DNA of 64,000 nt from an uncultured Elusimicrobia bacterium (GTDB taxonomy: Bacteria > Elusimicrobiota > Elusimicrobia > Elusimicrobiales > Elusimicrobiaceae). Shown here piece after piece: positions 26,597 through 35,764 of this stretch (position 1 is its first letter; the number at the start of each line of letters is the position of its first letter). The notes below the pieces were generated by a model that was given only the letters and a program-made list of their open reading frames with translations, made no database searches and was not told the DNA's origin. Position numbers and translations under genes: made by a program. The stretch is taken from positions 52,276 through 116,275 of the forward strand of contig CAMZGO010000006.1 of the NCBI GenBank assembly GCA_947306425.1, written 5' to 3'.

Positions 26597-27342
26597 AATA
26601 ACCTCTTAACATAAGAAATTTTTGTTTGCGGAATATCCCAAAGGGAAAGTTCGCCGCACAAAATGTTTTCTTTATCTACAACAGGTAAATTTGAAATTTT
26701 ATTTTGTGCCAAAATTTGTTTTGCTTTTGCGATTTTAGTTTCAAGGTTTAAAGTAAGATTTGGTTTTTCCATCACGCTGCCGCAAGAAGTATTTGCCGCT
26801 AAAATTGCCAAAGAAGCGGCTTTAATAGTTCCGCAAAGGCGGTTTTGTTTGTCCAGAATATAAATATTCTGCGGTATTTTATTTTTTGGTAAGGTTTTGA
26901 TTTTTTGCAAAACTTCATCAATTTTAGAATCAGTTTTAAAAATTAAAATTGCCGGTTTTATTATACTTGCGATGGTATTTTTCGGTGCGAGTTTTGCTTC
27001 ATTAAAAATTTTTAATTCTTCTGCGGTAAGTTCGCCCTCAAGACGCTTTTTATAGAAGGGGGGAACATAGTGTAAAATTTCCCCTGCTTTTTGCGGGTTA
27101 AGGGTAAGCAAAGCGCGCGCCCCTTGTTTTAACGGCAGGCGGCGCAAAACCACAGCAGCTTTTTTGTTTTCCATAAAGTTTAATACGGCAGTTAAGTCCG
27201 CTAAAGTTAAAGATGAGAGCCAAAACACCGCCTCACTCAAAGACACGCTTTGCAAAGCCAAGGCTGCTTTCTGCGGAGAGTCTTTGATATATGACGCGAG
27301 TATTTGCGCCCCGGAAACTTTATGAAAATTGCTCTCAAACAT
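26581..27342 (-). CDS. MgtE-N-like and CBS-pair protein without membrane domain
   Basis: 253 residues. The first 120 resemble the MgtE intracellular N domain (helical repeats such as AVLNFMENKKAAVVLRRLP, ALLTLNPQKAGEILHYVPP). Residues 125-250 form a pair of CBS domains (YILDKQNRLCGTIKAASLA and NLPVVDKENILCGELSLWD). The membrane channel of MgtE is absent, so this resembles only its cytosolic sensor. It may sense nucleotides or Mg2+ for another protein (inference). A -10 TATAAT ends 7 bases before the ATG and there is no ribosome site, suggesting a leaderless operon start. Confidence 0.8.
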   Translation of the reverse strand: MFESNFHKVSGAQILASYIKDSPQKAALALQSVSLSEAVFWLSSLTLADLTAVLNFMENKKAAVVLRRLPLKQGARALLTLNPQKAGEILHYVPPFYKKRLEGELTAEELKIFNEAKLAPKNTIASIIKPAILIFKTDSKIDEVLQKIKTLPKNKIPQNIYILDKQNRLCGTIKAASLAILAANTSCGSVMEKPNLTLNLETKIAKAKQILAQNKISNLPVVDKENILCGELSLWDIPQTKISYVKRLLCKLK

Positions 27343-27365
27343 ATATACAATTATATTAAATTATT

Positions 27366-27490
27366 AGCGGTTTTTGTTTTACGGGCTTACGTTCCGCGTT
27401 ATTCTAATGTACGCGCAAAACGCTCTTGCACATTTAAGTAATTTTCAATTAAATCTGCTACGCGGCGCAAAAATATTTTTGTACTCTAAG
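27366..27490 (+). repeat. Dispersed intergenic repeat, family 3 (copy a)
   Basis: This block contains ACGTTCCGCGTTAT, CACATTTAAGTAATTTT and TTAAATCTGCTACGCGGCGC. The same elements in the same order occur on the minus strand at 60904-61197. Part of the block can fold into short GC hairpins. The rest of the 27343-27638 gap has only an AT-rich stretch and a 14-base T run. Confidence 0.6.
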
Positions 27491-27551
27491 CCTCTAAACT
27501 TCTGGGGTATTTCAAAAAAATCAAAATTTATACTTTTTATTTTAGCGAAAT

Positions 27552-28218
27552 ATCGTCGTGAGTTGCTTTTTTTTTTTTTTTCGTAAAATATATCTAATCA
27601 GTATTTAAAAACACTGTAAAAATAAATATGGAGGTTTTATGAACAAAATAAAAAAAGGTAATAAAGGTTTTACATTGTTAGAATTATTAGTAGTTGTTTT
27701 AATTATCGGTATACTTGCTGCTATTGCTTTGCCGCAATATAAAATGGCAGTGTTAAAAAGCCGTTTTTCAACTATTAAAACTTTAACACGAAGCGTTCTT
27801 GAAGCACAGCGGAGATTTTATTTAATCAATAATCAATATGCTAACAGTTTTGATGATTTAGATATTGAAATGCCGGGGAATTATACTAATAAAATAACAC
27901 AAGGAACTGCACAGTATTATTATTACGACAATTATATTTGTTATCTCAGTAGATCAGAAAAAGTTATCTATTGCAAATTAAGAAAGAATAAACAAGATAG
28001 CAACGGTTATGCAGGATATCAAATATACCTTGATTGGGCTGGAAAAAATTCACCCTTAGCATTGTGTTATGTATTAGGAACTCCTCTAGATGATTACAGA
28101 GATAAATTTTGCAAAATGGAAACAGGGAAAACCTCATATTTTACATCGAGTTTAAATGCCAAATCTTACTATTACGGTTATTTATAAATCTTTACAAATA
28201 ATCAGGCATTAAGTTTAA
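27552..28218 (+). repeat. Tandem duplication unit containing a pilin gene, copy 1
   Basis: From ATCGTCGTGAGTTGC (27552) to 27787 this copy is identical, apart from two bases, to 28342-28577 at an offset of 790. That covers 87 bases of promoter or leader and the first 50 codons. Similarity fades through the variable pilin domain and returns at its end. The unit closes with a 28-base tail (28191-28218) that matches the 3' end of the AlbA_2 gene lying after copy 2. Confidence 0.85.
27639..28187 (+). CDS. Type IV pilin, tandem copy 1
   Basis: 182 residues with leader [10 protein letters not shown]| then [18 protein letters not shown], Glu5 present. The N-terminal 50 residues are identical to the next pilin except for residues around the join; the C-terminal domain differs ([20 protein letters not shown], three further cysteines) but keeps [15 protein letters not shown] near the end. 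Ribosome site GGAGG. It lacks the long structured RNA seen at other pilins; instead the leader carries ATCGTCGTGAGTTGC plus a T run. Confidence 0.95.
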   Translation: MNKIKKGNKGFTLLELLVVVLIIGILAAIALPQYKMAVLKSRFSTIKTLTRSVLEAQRRFYLINNQYANSFDDLDIEMPGNYTNKITQGTAQYYYYDNYICYLSRSEKVIYCKLRKNKQDSNGYAGYQIYLDWAGKNSPLALCYVLGTPLDDYRDKFCKMETGKTSYFTSSLNAKSYYYGYL

Positions 28219-28341
28219 ATTTCCTCAAAAATACTTTCTATAATTCTCTTCCCCACTTTTTGCTTGCAAAAAGTGGGGGGCGAAAATCATAGGAATCACT
28301 TATTATAAAATTAAAATTCCTGCTTTTTATTTTTGAAAAAG

Positions 28342-28992
28342 ATCGTCGTGAGTTGCTTTTTTTTTTTTTTTCGTAAAATATATCTAATCAGTATTTAAAA
28401 ACACTGTAAAAATAAATATGGAGGTTTTATGAACAAAATAAAAAAAGGTAATAAAGGTTTTACATTGTTAGAATTATTAGTAGTTGTTTTAATTATCGGT
28501 ATACTTGCTGCTATTGCTTTGCCGCAATATAAAATGGCTGTATTAAAAAGCCGTTTTTCAACTATTAAAACTTTAACTAATAGCATTTATAATGCTCAGA
28601 AAGAATATTACTTAATAAATTCCAGATATTCAAGCAGATTAGATAATTTAAGTATAGATATGCCGGCAAATCCATCCTTTATATATCCTTCCGGTAATAC
28701 ATATGCTTATAAAAATTATATCTGCGGTACTCAAACTGATGCGACGTTCTGTAAATTGATGAAAAACGAAAAAGATTATAATGGATATGCTGGATATACA
28801 ATTTATCATTATTGGGGAAGTCAAGATTCCCCCGTAAGGTTGTGCTATGTACATGGTGCTCCTCTAGATGATTATAGAGAGAAATTTTGCAAAATGGAAA
28901 CCGGCAAAAAGAATGCTACTACAGCTAGTACTTCTGCAAAATCTTATCAATATTAGTTTGTAATTTTTACAAATAATCAGGCATTAAGTTTA
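28342..28992 (+). repeat. Tandem duplication unit containing a pilin gene, copy 2
   Basis: Second unit of the tandem pair. Its right edge abuts the intact minus-strand AlbA_2 gene, whose last codons and stop lie at 28967-28992. Since copy 1 holds only a fragment of that gene end, copy 2 occupies the ancestral junction and copy 1 is the derived duplicate. Between the units (28219-28341) is a small C/G-rich hairpin (CCCACTTTTTGC / GCAAAAAGTGGG). Confidence 0.8.
28429..28956 (+). CDS. Type IV pilin, tandem copy 2
   Basis: 175 residues. Leader and N-helix match copy 1. The middle differs (NSIYNAQKEYYLINSRYSSR versus [20 protein letters not shown] in copy 1) and the C-terminal domain has four cysteines, ending in a Ser/Thr/Ala-rich tail. 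The shared C-terminal block [14 protein letters not shown] shows recent common descent with diversification of the exposed domain. Ribosome site GGAGG, 5 bases from the ATG. Confidence 0.95.
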   Translation: MNKIKKGNKGFTLLELLVVVLIIGILAAIALPQYKMAVLKSRFSTIKTLTNSIYNAQKEYYLINSRYSSRLDNLSIDMPANPSFIYPSGNTYAYKNYICGTQTDATFCKLMKNEKDYNGYAGYTIYHYWGSQDSPVRLCYVHGAPLDDYREKFCKMETGKKNATTASTSAKSYQY

Positions 28993-30046
28993 AGGCCCAG
29001 GAAACCTCATCAAAAATTTTGCGGGCAAAACTATTAAGCTCCGCTTGTAAAACGAGGGGATAAACCTGTTTTTCAAGCCTGATATAATCTTCCACTACGC
29101 GTTTTTGCTCGTCTGCAATTTTGATATTGCAACCGCGCACTTTTGCTAATTTAACACGCATTAAAAGCGGGCTTATAAAACCAAGTTCCTTATAAAAATC
29201 TGCCGCAATTTTAAGCGTTTTTGCCGCTTCTTCCGTAAAACATTTATAGTCAAAAATTCCGTCTTTTTCCAAAGCGGATTTATAAAGAACAAGGCCGTAA
29301 GAATTTATTTCCAAAGTGCTTTGTTTTGAAATTTGTAAAATAAGACCGTCTTGCACTGTATTAAATGTACCTTCTAAACCAAGTTTGCTGGCAATTTCCG
29401 GCAAATTTTTATAATCAAGTAAAGGCTCTTGAGGGTAAAGCGGGGTTAAAAGCAAAGTACAAACACCGTGAACTTCGGCTGGGTCTTTAGCAAGAGAACG
29501 GAGATAATTATCAAAATGTGCCTCGCCTTTATCAATCAAGATATGGCGCAAATTATTACTTTTACGACGGTTATCAAGCAACCAAGGTAAATTATTTGGG
29601 TGCACAATAGTTTCCGGCCTTGAGGCTTGCCCCGTCCTAACATAAGCCCTTTTTAGAGGGCCGACAAGGTGCGGCGTCAAATTACTTTGCGGAATATTTA
29701 CGACTATAAACATATTATTATTTTTTGGGTTTTTGCAAGTTGCAATATCAACAAAGACAACAGGGTCAATATGTTCTTGAATAATGCTTTCAATTTGCCC
29801 GCGTATTTTTTGATGGACCGCAATTCCGTTAAAAGGCGGTTTTGGTTTATCGTGTTCGTCTTTAACACCTATTATAATTGTTCCGCCTAAAGAATTAGCA
29901 AAAGCGGCAATGGTTTTGGCGAACTTTTCATTATTTTTAGGTAGCAACAATTTATAATCAAGCATAGTATTTTCCGGTATGCCTAGCTTTAAAAAGTTGC
30001 GGACATCTTCATAAGTTAATTGGTTTATGGGTTTTTGAAAGAACAT
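28967..30046 (-). CDS. AlbA_2 (Schlafen-type) DNA-binding domain protein
   Basis: 359 residues. The N-terminal 130 carry the AlbA_2 pattern: ENTMLDYKLLLP, FAKTIAAFANSLGGTIIIGV, then FIVVNIPQSNLTPHLV and RAYVRTGQASRPE. The C-terminal half is helical and unassigned. Bacterial AlbA_2 proteins are putative transcriptional regulators or helicase-linked factors; some Schlafen-like members act in RNA cleavage or phage defence. No partner gene is visible. It lies 11 bases after the nitroreductase on the same strand. Confidence 0.82.
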   Translation of the reverse strand: MFFQKPINQLTYEDVRNFLKLGIPENTMLDYKLLLPKNNEKFAKTIAAFANSLGGTIIIGVKDEHDKPKPPFNGIAVHQKIRGQIESIIQEHIDPVVFVDIATCKNPKNNNMFIVVNIPQSNLTPHLVGPLKRAYVRTGQASRPETIVHPNNLPWLLDNRRKSNNLRHILIDKGEAHFDNYLRSLAKDPAEVHGVCTLLLTPLYPQEPLLDYKNLPEIASKLGLEGTFNTVQDGLILQISKQSTLEINSYGLVLYKSALEKDGIFDYKCFTEEAAKTLKIAADFYKELGFISPLLMRVKLAKVRGCNIKIADEQKRVVEDYIRLEKQVYPLVLQAELNSFARKIFDEVSWALNLMPDYL

Positions 30047-30057
30047 TTTGGGGTCTC

Positions 30058-30609
30058 CTATTTATAGGTGTTTAGAGAGTAGATTTCTTCAATCTTTTTG
30101 CGATTATGTTTTGTTTGTTTTAATTTATCTTTTGGATAACCGAGTGCTATCAAATTATGTATTTCCACGCCTTTAGGTGTTTTCAAAAATTCTTGTGCTT
30201 TTTGGGAATTAAACCAACCCACCCAACAAGTGCCAAGGCCAAGTTCCGTTGCTTTTAAAACAAAATGTTCTGCGGCGATTGCTTGGTCCGTTACATAAAA
30301 AGGGCGGCCTGCAATTTTTTGCCCGGCTCTTACGGTAAGATTTGCATTTTGTTCCACGCAAACCGCGACTAAAACCGGAGCACTTTTAAAGAATTTGCAA
30401 GGCAAAAATTTACCTGTAAAAACGGTATCGGCAAAATCTTCTTTAATTTTTTTATCATTTAAAATCACGAAATGTGTCGGCTGGCTGTTGCAGGCACTTG
30501 GCGCAAGGCGTGCGGCTTCAAGGCAGGCTAAGATGTCTTTCATTTTTACTTCTTTGTCTGAAAACTGCCTGACTGAACGGCGGGTTTTGATTACTTTATC
30601 TAATTCCAT
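30058..30609 (-). CDS. Nitroreductase-family FMN oxidoreductase
   Basis: 183 residues with the nitroreductase signature RRSVRQFSDKEV near the N-terminus, APSACNSQPTHFVI (FMN contacts, residues 37-50), and LKATELGLGTCWVGWF. FMN-dependent NAD(P)H oxidoreductase; the physiological substrate cannot be read from sequence. Single-domain length is normal. It is divergent from fba, with the two starts about 80 bases apart. Confidence 0.92.
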   Translation of the reverse strand: MELDKVIKTRRSVRQFSDKEVKMKDILACLEAARLAPSACNSQPTHFVILNDKKIKEDFADTVFTGKFLPCKFFKSAPVLVAVCVEQNANLTVRAGQKIAGRPFYVTDQAIAAEHFVLKATELGLGTCWVGWFNSQKAQEFLKTPKGVEIHNLIALGYPKDKLKQTKHNRKKIEEIYSLNTYK

Positions 30610-30690
30610 AAACCTATACTCCTTTATAAACCTATTTTAATACCTCTTTAAAAATTGTACAATATAAAAAACTAAAATGGAGGTTTTTTT

Positions 30691-31665
30691 ATGGCAGTAT
30701 CTTATAAAGAACTCGGTTTTGTCAATACAAGGGAAATGTTTGCCAAAGCCATGAAAGAAGGTTATGCAGTACCCGCTTACAATTTTAATAATATGGAGCA
30801 ACTTCAAGCAATCATCACCGCTTGCACGGAAAGCCGCTCCCCTGTAATTTTACAGGTTTCAAAAGGCGCAAGGAAATATGCCGATGCAACTTTGCTTCGC
30901 TATATGGGCCGCGGCGCTATTGAAATGATGAAAACTTTAGGTAACCCCGTTCCCGTTGCTTTACACTTGGACCACGGTGATAGTTTTGAACTTTGCAAAG
31001 ATTGCATTGATTCCGGTTTTTCATCAGTAATGATTGACGGCTCCGCTTTGCCGTATGAAGAAAATGTTGCCTTAACCAAAAAAGTTGTTGAATATGCACA
31101 TCAATTTGATGTTACCGTAGAAGGAGAACTCGGCGTTTTGGCAGGTATTGAAGATGAAGTTTCCGCCGAACATCATACTTATACAGACCCTGCCATGGTG
31201 GAAGATTTTGTTAAAAGAACGGGTGTAGATTCTTTGGCAATTTCTATCGGCACAAGCCACGGCGCATACAAATTTAAAGTTAAACCAGGCGAAAGTGTTC
31301 CGCCACTTCGTTTTGATATTTTAGCGGAAGTTGAAAAACGCTTGCCCGGTTTCCCAATCGTATTACATGGTGCTTCAAGCGTTGACCAAGCAGCAGTTGC
31401 CACCATCAATAAATACGGCGGCAAACTTGAAAACGCAGTGGGTGTACCGGAAGAACAACTCCGCAAAGCCGCAAAAAGCGCAGTTTGCAAAATCAATGTT
31501 GACAGCGACGGCCGTTTAGTTATGACCGCTGCTATCAGAAAGGTTTTTGCAGAACATCCTGCTGAATTTGACCCGCGCAAATATTTAGGCCCTGCCCGTA
31601 CAGACTTAATTGCCATGTACAAAGCCAAAAACGAAAATGTTTTAGGTTCCGCCGGCAGATATTAA
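30691..31665 (+). CDS. fba: Class II fructose-bisphosphate aldolase
   Basis: 324-residue zinc aldolase that reversibly cleaves fructose 1,6-bisphosphate to DHAP and glyceraldehyde 3-phosphate. LHLDHGDSFE at residues 91-100 supplies a zinc histidine and the catalytic Asp. VEGELGVLAG, ISIGTSHGAYK and VLHGASSV complete the active site. Ribosome site GGAGG. It is transcribed alone, with a terminator immediately after, and complements gap and pgk at the left end of the window. Confidence 0.97.
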   Translation: MAVSYKELGFVNTREMFAKAMKEGYAVPAYNFNNMEQLQAIITACTESRSPVILQVSKGARKYADATLLRYMGRGAIEMMKTLGNPVPVALHLDHGDSFELCKDCIDSGFSSVMIDGSALPYEENVALTKKVVEYAHQFDVTVEGELGVLAGIEDEVSAEHHTYTDPAMVEDFVKRTGVDSLAISIGTSHGAYKFKVKPGESVPPLRFDILAEVEKRLPGFPIVLHGASSVDQAAVATINKYGGKLENAVGVPEEQLRKAAKSAVCKINVDSDGRLVMTAAIRKVFAEHPAEFDPRKYLGPARTDLIAMYKAKNENVLGSAGRY

Positions 31666-31683
31666 TATTTGCTTTAGGTAATT

Positions 31684-31728
31684 AAAACCCCGCGTTTACT
31701 TTTATTTAGAAGTACCCGCGGGTTTTTT
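31684..31728 (+). terminator. Terminator after fba
   Basis: Stem AACCCCGCG...ACTT paired with AAGT...CGCGGGTT around a short A/T loop, followed by six T. It lies about 20 bases after the fba stop. Confidence 0.9.
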
Positions 31729-31781
31729 GTTATCTCCATAATTGGTATAATATATTTAAATGTAAAGGGAGTGTGTAAATT

Positions 31782-32942
31782 ATGGAATTTCTAAATCTGA
31801 TTTGGACTAAAATTTTATGGCTGTTCAGTTGGCATACTTTGGTGTCAATTTTCGGTATCGTGTTCGCTTTGGGGCTTGTCGTTATCGTGCATGAGTGGGG
31901 GCATTTTATTGCTTGCCGCTTGCTAGGTATAAGGGTAGAAGAATTTTCCATCGGTTTTGGTAAACTTTTAAAACAATGGAAAGGTAAAAAAGACACATTA
32001 TTTTCACTCCGCGCAATTCCTCTTGGCGGTTATGTCAAACCTGCGGGGGAAGCATATTTTAGGGAAGTTGAAATAAAATCAGACGACGAATTTGCCGCCA
32101 AACCATGGTGGGCGCGTTCCATAATGGTTTTTGCCGGTGCCGGCATGAACTATGTTCTTGCTTTTGTAATTTTCTTTTTTGTAATACTTGCTATGGGAAT
32201 GCCGGTAACAAACCCTGCAAAAATACCATCCGTAATAAATGAAGTTAAAAACGGTTACCCCGCCGCAACAGCAGGTTTAATGGCCGGAGATAAAATTACT
32301 TTCGTCAACGGTACGGCAATAGATAGTTGGAAAGATTTACTTCTAACATTAGATAAAGCAAATAAAGAAAATTTGCAAGAGATTAGTGTATCTTATGAAA
32401 GGGCCGGAATAAAAAATACAGTAAATGTACAACTTTCAGGGAATAAAAAACTTGGTATTATGGTTGAGCCGTCCTATGAAAAAATCGGCGTTTTCAAAAG
32501 CATAGAAATGGCTGCTTACCAATGTTATTATTGGACGGCGCTTTCACTAGTTACTATTGCTGAAAAAATTTATCATCATGAAGCCCCTGATATGGCAGGG
32601 CCGATCGGCATTTTTGAACTCGTCGGCAAAGGTGTTCATAACGGGGTGGAAGATTATTTCTTCTTAATTGCTTTAATTTCAGTTGCAATCGGTATGTTTA
32701 ATTTATTCCCTATACCTATTTTGGACGGCGGGCATATACTGTTTTTTCTGATAGAAGCCGTTACCAAAAAACGTCCTACGGAAAAAACTTTAAACAATGC
32801 TTGCGGCGTAGGGGCAATAATTTTAATCGGGCTTGTTTTGTTTGCAACTTATCAAGACATAGGCCGCCTTAAAAACAGAGGTGTTGCCAAGGTAAGCATA
32901 GATAATACACAAACCCATAAAACAGAGGTTCAAAATGACTAA
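31782..32942 (+). CDS. rseP: RIP (site-2) zinc metalloprotease RseP
   Basis: 386-residue intramembrane protease. The zinc motif HEWGH is at residues 37-41 in the first membrane helix, one PDZ domain follows (KNGYPAATAGLMAGDKITFVNG), and the second metal motif NLFPIPILDGGH is near residue 315. Family members cleave anti-sigma factors and remnant signal peptides. Its TAA overlaps the ispG start by 8 bases. rseP beside isoprenoid genes is common in bacteria. No anti-sigma target gene is seen nearby. Confidence 0.96.
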   Translation: MEFLNLIWTKILWLFSWHTLVSIFGIVFALGLVVIVHEWGHFIACRLLGIRVEEFSIGFGKLLKQWKGKKDTLFSLRAIPLGGYVKPAGEAYFREVEIKSDDEFAAKPWWARSIMVFAGAGMNYVLAFVIFFFVILAMGMPVTNPAKIPSVINEVKNGYPAATAGLMAGDKITFVNGTAIDSWKDLLLTLDKANKENLQEISVSYERAGIKNTVNVQLSGNKKLGIMVEPSYEKIGVFKSIEMAAYQCYYWTALSLVTIAEKIYHHEAPDMAGPIGIFELVGKGVHNGVEDYFFLIALISVAIGMFNLFPIPILDGGHILFFLIEAVTKKRPTEKTLNNACGVGAIILIGLVLFATYQDIGRLKNRGVAKVSIDNTQTHKTEVQND

Positions 32943-34023
32943 TTTTAAGAAGACACGCGCCGTCAAAGTCGGCCCCTATACTTTGGGGGGGAAAAACCCT
33001 GTCCGCGTGCAAGCTATGTGTAATACTGATACACGCGACGCCGCTGCTACCGTCAAGCAAATTATAATGCTTGAAAATGCCGGTTGTGAAATTAACCGCG
33101 TGGCTGTTCCTGATATGGATGCGGCGCTTGCGCTTGGTAAAATCGTCAAAAAAATTCACACACCGCTTGTTGCAGATATTCATTTTGACTATAAACTTGC
33201 GCTTGAGTCAATTAAACAAGGGGTTAGCAAAATCCGCATAAACCCCGGAAATATCGGCGATGAGCAAAGAACAAAAGAAGTCGTTAAAGCATGTAAAGAC
33301 AAAGGGCTTGCAATTAGAATCGGTGTCAATGCCGGCTCCCTTAAAGAACTTAAAAAATTTAGCGGCACGCCTAATTGGACCGATAAAAAATGGGCGCAAA
33401 TTATGGTGCGCGAGGCCTTAGAGCACGTCAATATTTTGGAACGCCTTAACTTTAAAAACTTTTTGGTTTCGTTAAAATCAGACAATTTAAACCGTACCGT
33501 TTTGGCTTGTGAGGAATTTGCTAAAGTGTGTGCAGCACCGCAACATATCGGCTTAACAGAAGCCGGCACTTTTATGGCGGGTACCGTCAAAAGTTCAATT
33601 GCTTTAAGCCGCTTACTCGGTGAAGGCATTGGCGCGACAATTCGCGTTTCTTTAACGGAGGACCCGCGCAAACAAGTTCGTTGTGCATACGAAATTTTAA
33701 AAGCGCTGGGTTTGCGTGAATTTGGGCCAAACATTATTTCTTGCCCAACGTGCGGCAGAACCCAAGTTGAACTTGCAAAAGAAGTTGCAAAACTTGAAGA
33801 AGCAATTTACAGCGACCCTGTTTTACTTAAAAAATCTACCGGCAAAAAAATTGCCGTTATGGGTTGTATTGTCAACGGCCCGGGCGAAGCGCGTGATGCC
33901 GATTTTGGCATAGCAGGCGGCCGCGGCGAGGGGCTTTGGTTTGAAAAGGGCGAAATTATCGGCAAAATTCCGCAAGATAAATGGCTCAAAAAATTTACAG
34001 ATAAAATTAAAAAAGGAAAATAA
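32935..34023 (+). CDS. ispG: 4-hydroxy-3-methylbut-2-en-1-yl diphosphate synthase
   Basis: Converts methylerythritol cyclodiphosphate to HMBPP in the MEP pathway with a [4Fe-4S] cluster. The cluster cysteines lie in ISCPTCGRTQVE (near residue 268) and MGCIVNGPGEA (near residue 308), followed by the usual Glu. The TIM-barrel N-terminus has VQAMCNTDTRD and VADIHFDYKLA. 362 residues is the standard bacterial short form. It sits between rseP and proS with overlap or 2-base gaps, so the three form an operon. Confidence 0.97.
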   Translation: MTNFKKTRAVKVGPYTLGGKNPVRVQAMCNTDTRDAAATVKQIIMLENAGCEINRVAVPDMDAALALGKIVKKIHTPLVADIHFDYKLALESIKQGVSKIRINPGNIGDEQRTKEVVKACKDKGLAIRIGVNAGSLKELKKFSGTPNWTDKKWAQIMVREALEHVNILERLNFKNFLVSLKSDNLNRTVLACEEFAKVCAAPQHIGLTEAGTFMAGTVKSSIALSRLLGEGIGATIRVSLTEDPRKQVRCAYEILKALGLREFGPNIISCPTCGRTQVELAKEVAKLEEAIYSDPVLLKKSTGKKIAVMGCIVNGPGEARDADFGIAGGRGEGLWFEKGEIIGKIPQDKWLKKFTDKIKKGK

Positions 34024-34025
34024 AA

Positions 34026-35741
34026 ATGAAACTTACAAATTATTACTTACCTACATTAAAAGAAGCACCGAAAGATGCTGATATCATTTCTGCAAAACTG
34101 ATGATACGTGCAGGGTTAATCCGCAAAACCGCAAGCGGTATTTATGAGTGGCTGCCGCTTGGTATGAAAATTTTAAAGAAAATTGAAAATATCATCCGCG
34201 AAGAATTTAATAAAGCAGGGTGCTTGGAAGTTTGGCTGCCCGTCGTGCAACCTGCTGATTTATGGCAACAAAGCACGCGTTGGGATTATTACGGTAAAGA
34301 ACTTCTACGCATCAAAGACCGCAAAGGCGCGGACTTTTGCCTTGCCCCAACTGCGGAAGAAGTTATAACAGACCTTGTTAAAAAAGATGTTTCGTCTTAT
34401 AAACAACTGCCGGTTTGTTTGTATCAGTTCGGCACGAAATTCCGCGATGAAATCCGCCCGCGTTTTGGTGTAATGCGCGCAAGGGAATTTTATATGGCAG
34501 ATGCCTATTCCTTTTCTGCTACTGACGAAAGCGCAAGCGAGTGGTATCAAAAAATGTATGATGCTTATTTAAGAATTTTCAAACGCTGCGGTTTTGCTTT
34601 TAGGCCGGTTGAAGCCGATACCGGCGCGATTGGGGGGAATTTCTCACACGAATTTATGGTGCTTGCACAAACAGGGGAAGATGAAATTGCAACCTGTGAT
34701 TGCGGCTATACCTCAAATACCGAGAAAACCGAAATAAAAGCACCTGCACCTGCCGTCTATACGGATGCAGATTTAAAACCTGTTGAGGAAGTTAATACGC
34801 CCAATATGCACAGCGTGGAAGATTTGGCAAAATTCTTAAAAATTTCCGCCGATAAATGCATTAAAATGATGGTTTATAAAGCCGATGAAAAACCCGTAAT
34901 TGTTTTAATGCGCGGTAATGACGAGTTAAACGAAATCAAACTCAAAAAATACTTAAATGCTACCGTTTTGGAAAAGGCCACACAAGAATTTTATGAGGAA
35001 CAAACCCAAAGCCCCGTTGGTTTTGCAGGGCCGATTGGTTTTAAAGCAAAATTCCCGAACACCAAACTTTTGGCAGATAATTATGTTAAAACAATTTTTA
35101 ACGGTGTTTGCGGTGCGTGCAAAACGGACACCCATTTAATAAATGTTACCCCGGAGCGCGATTTTATGCCTGATGCTTATGCAGATTTTAAACTTGCCGC
35201 GGAAGGCGACCTTTGCCCCAAATGCGGTAAAAAATTTAATTTTATGCGCGGTATTGAAGTCGGGCATATTTTCAAACTCGGTACAAAATATTCTGCCGCT
35301 ATGAACGCAAACTTTTTAGACGAAAATCAAAAAACAAAACCTATAATTATGGGTTGTTACGGCATTGGTGTAAGCCGTGTTTTGGCAGCAGCTATTGAAC
35401 AAAGCCACGACGATTTTGGTATAATCTGGCCCGCGCCTTTATCGCCTTTTGATATTGAACTTATTGCCTTAGATGTTGAAGGCGAAGTCAAACAAAAAGC
35501 CGACGAACTTTATTCAAATTTAACTGCGCGCGGTGTTGATGTCTTGTATGATGACAGGGACGAACGCCCCGGCGTGAAATTCAAAGATGCGGACTTAATC
35601 GGCGTACCGTACCGCGTTGTTATCGGGCGCAAATTATTGCCCGAAGGCAAAGTGGAATTTAAAATCCGCGGACAAAAAGATGCCGAAATTTTAACTTTCG
35701 CCGAACTTGACGCAAAATTAAAAGAATTATTTACAAAATAG
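34026..35741 (+). CDS. proS: Prolyl-tRNA synthetase, bacterial type
   Basis: 571-residue class II synthetase. Motif 1 is in the LIRKTASGIYEWLPLG region, motif 2 in TKFRDEIRPRFGVMRAREF, motif 3 in GCYGIGVSRVLAA. A YbaK-type editing insertion at about residues 250-385 hydrolyses mischarged Ala-tRNAPro. The C-terminal anticodon domain contains YDDRDERPGVKFKDADLIG. It starts 2 bases after ispG with ribosome site AAAGGA. Its 3' end overlaps the -35 box of the following RNA. Confidence 0.97.
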   Translation: MKLTNYYLPTLKEAPKDADIISAKLMIRAGLIRKTASGIYEWLPLGMKILKKIENIIREEFNKAGCLEVWLPVVQPADLWQQSTRWDYYGKELLRIKDRKGADFCLAPTAEEVITDLVKKDVSSYKQLPVCLYQFGTKFRDEIRPRFGVMRAREFYMADAYSFSATDESASEWYQKMYDAYLRIFKRCGFAFRPVEADTGAIGGNFSHEFMVLAQTGEDEIATCDCGYTSNTEKTEIKAPAPAVYTDADLKPVEEVNTPNMHSVEDLAKFLKISADKCIKMMVYKADEKPVIVLMRGNDELNEIKLKKYLNATVLEKATQEFYEEQTQSPVGFAGPIGFKAKFPNTKLLADNYVKTIFNGVCGACKTDTHLINVTPERDFMPDAYADFKLAAEGDLCPKCGKKFNFMRGIEVGHIFKLGTKYSAAMNANFLDENQKTKPIIMGCYGIGVSRVLAAAIEQSHDDFGIIWPAPLSPFDIELIALDVEGEVKQKADELYSNLTARGVDVLYDDRDERPGVKFKDADLIGVPYRVVIGRKLLPEGKVEFKIRGQKDAEILTFAELDAKLKELFTK

Positions 35742-35758
35742 GAAAAAATTGTTAAGAT
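35730..35758 (+). promoter_or_regulatory. Promoter of structured RNA copy A
   Basis: -35 TTTACA (35730-35735), inside the last proS codons; 17-base spacer; -10 TAAGAT (35753-35758). The same TTGTTAAGAT context occurs in the promoter of RNA copy C at 57412, which supports both. Confidence 0.55.
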
Positions 35759-35764
35759 AATTTT

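Noticed and set aside
27639..28956. Diversity-generating retroelement acting on pilins
   Set aside because: No reverse transcriptase and no template/variable repeat pair with A-specific changes is visible. The tandem copies share the constant 5' part, not a 3' repeat.
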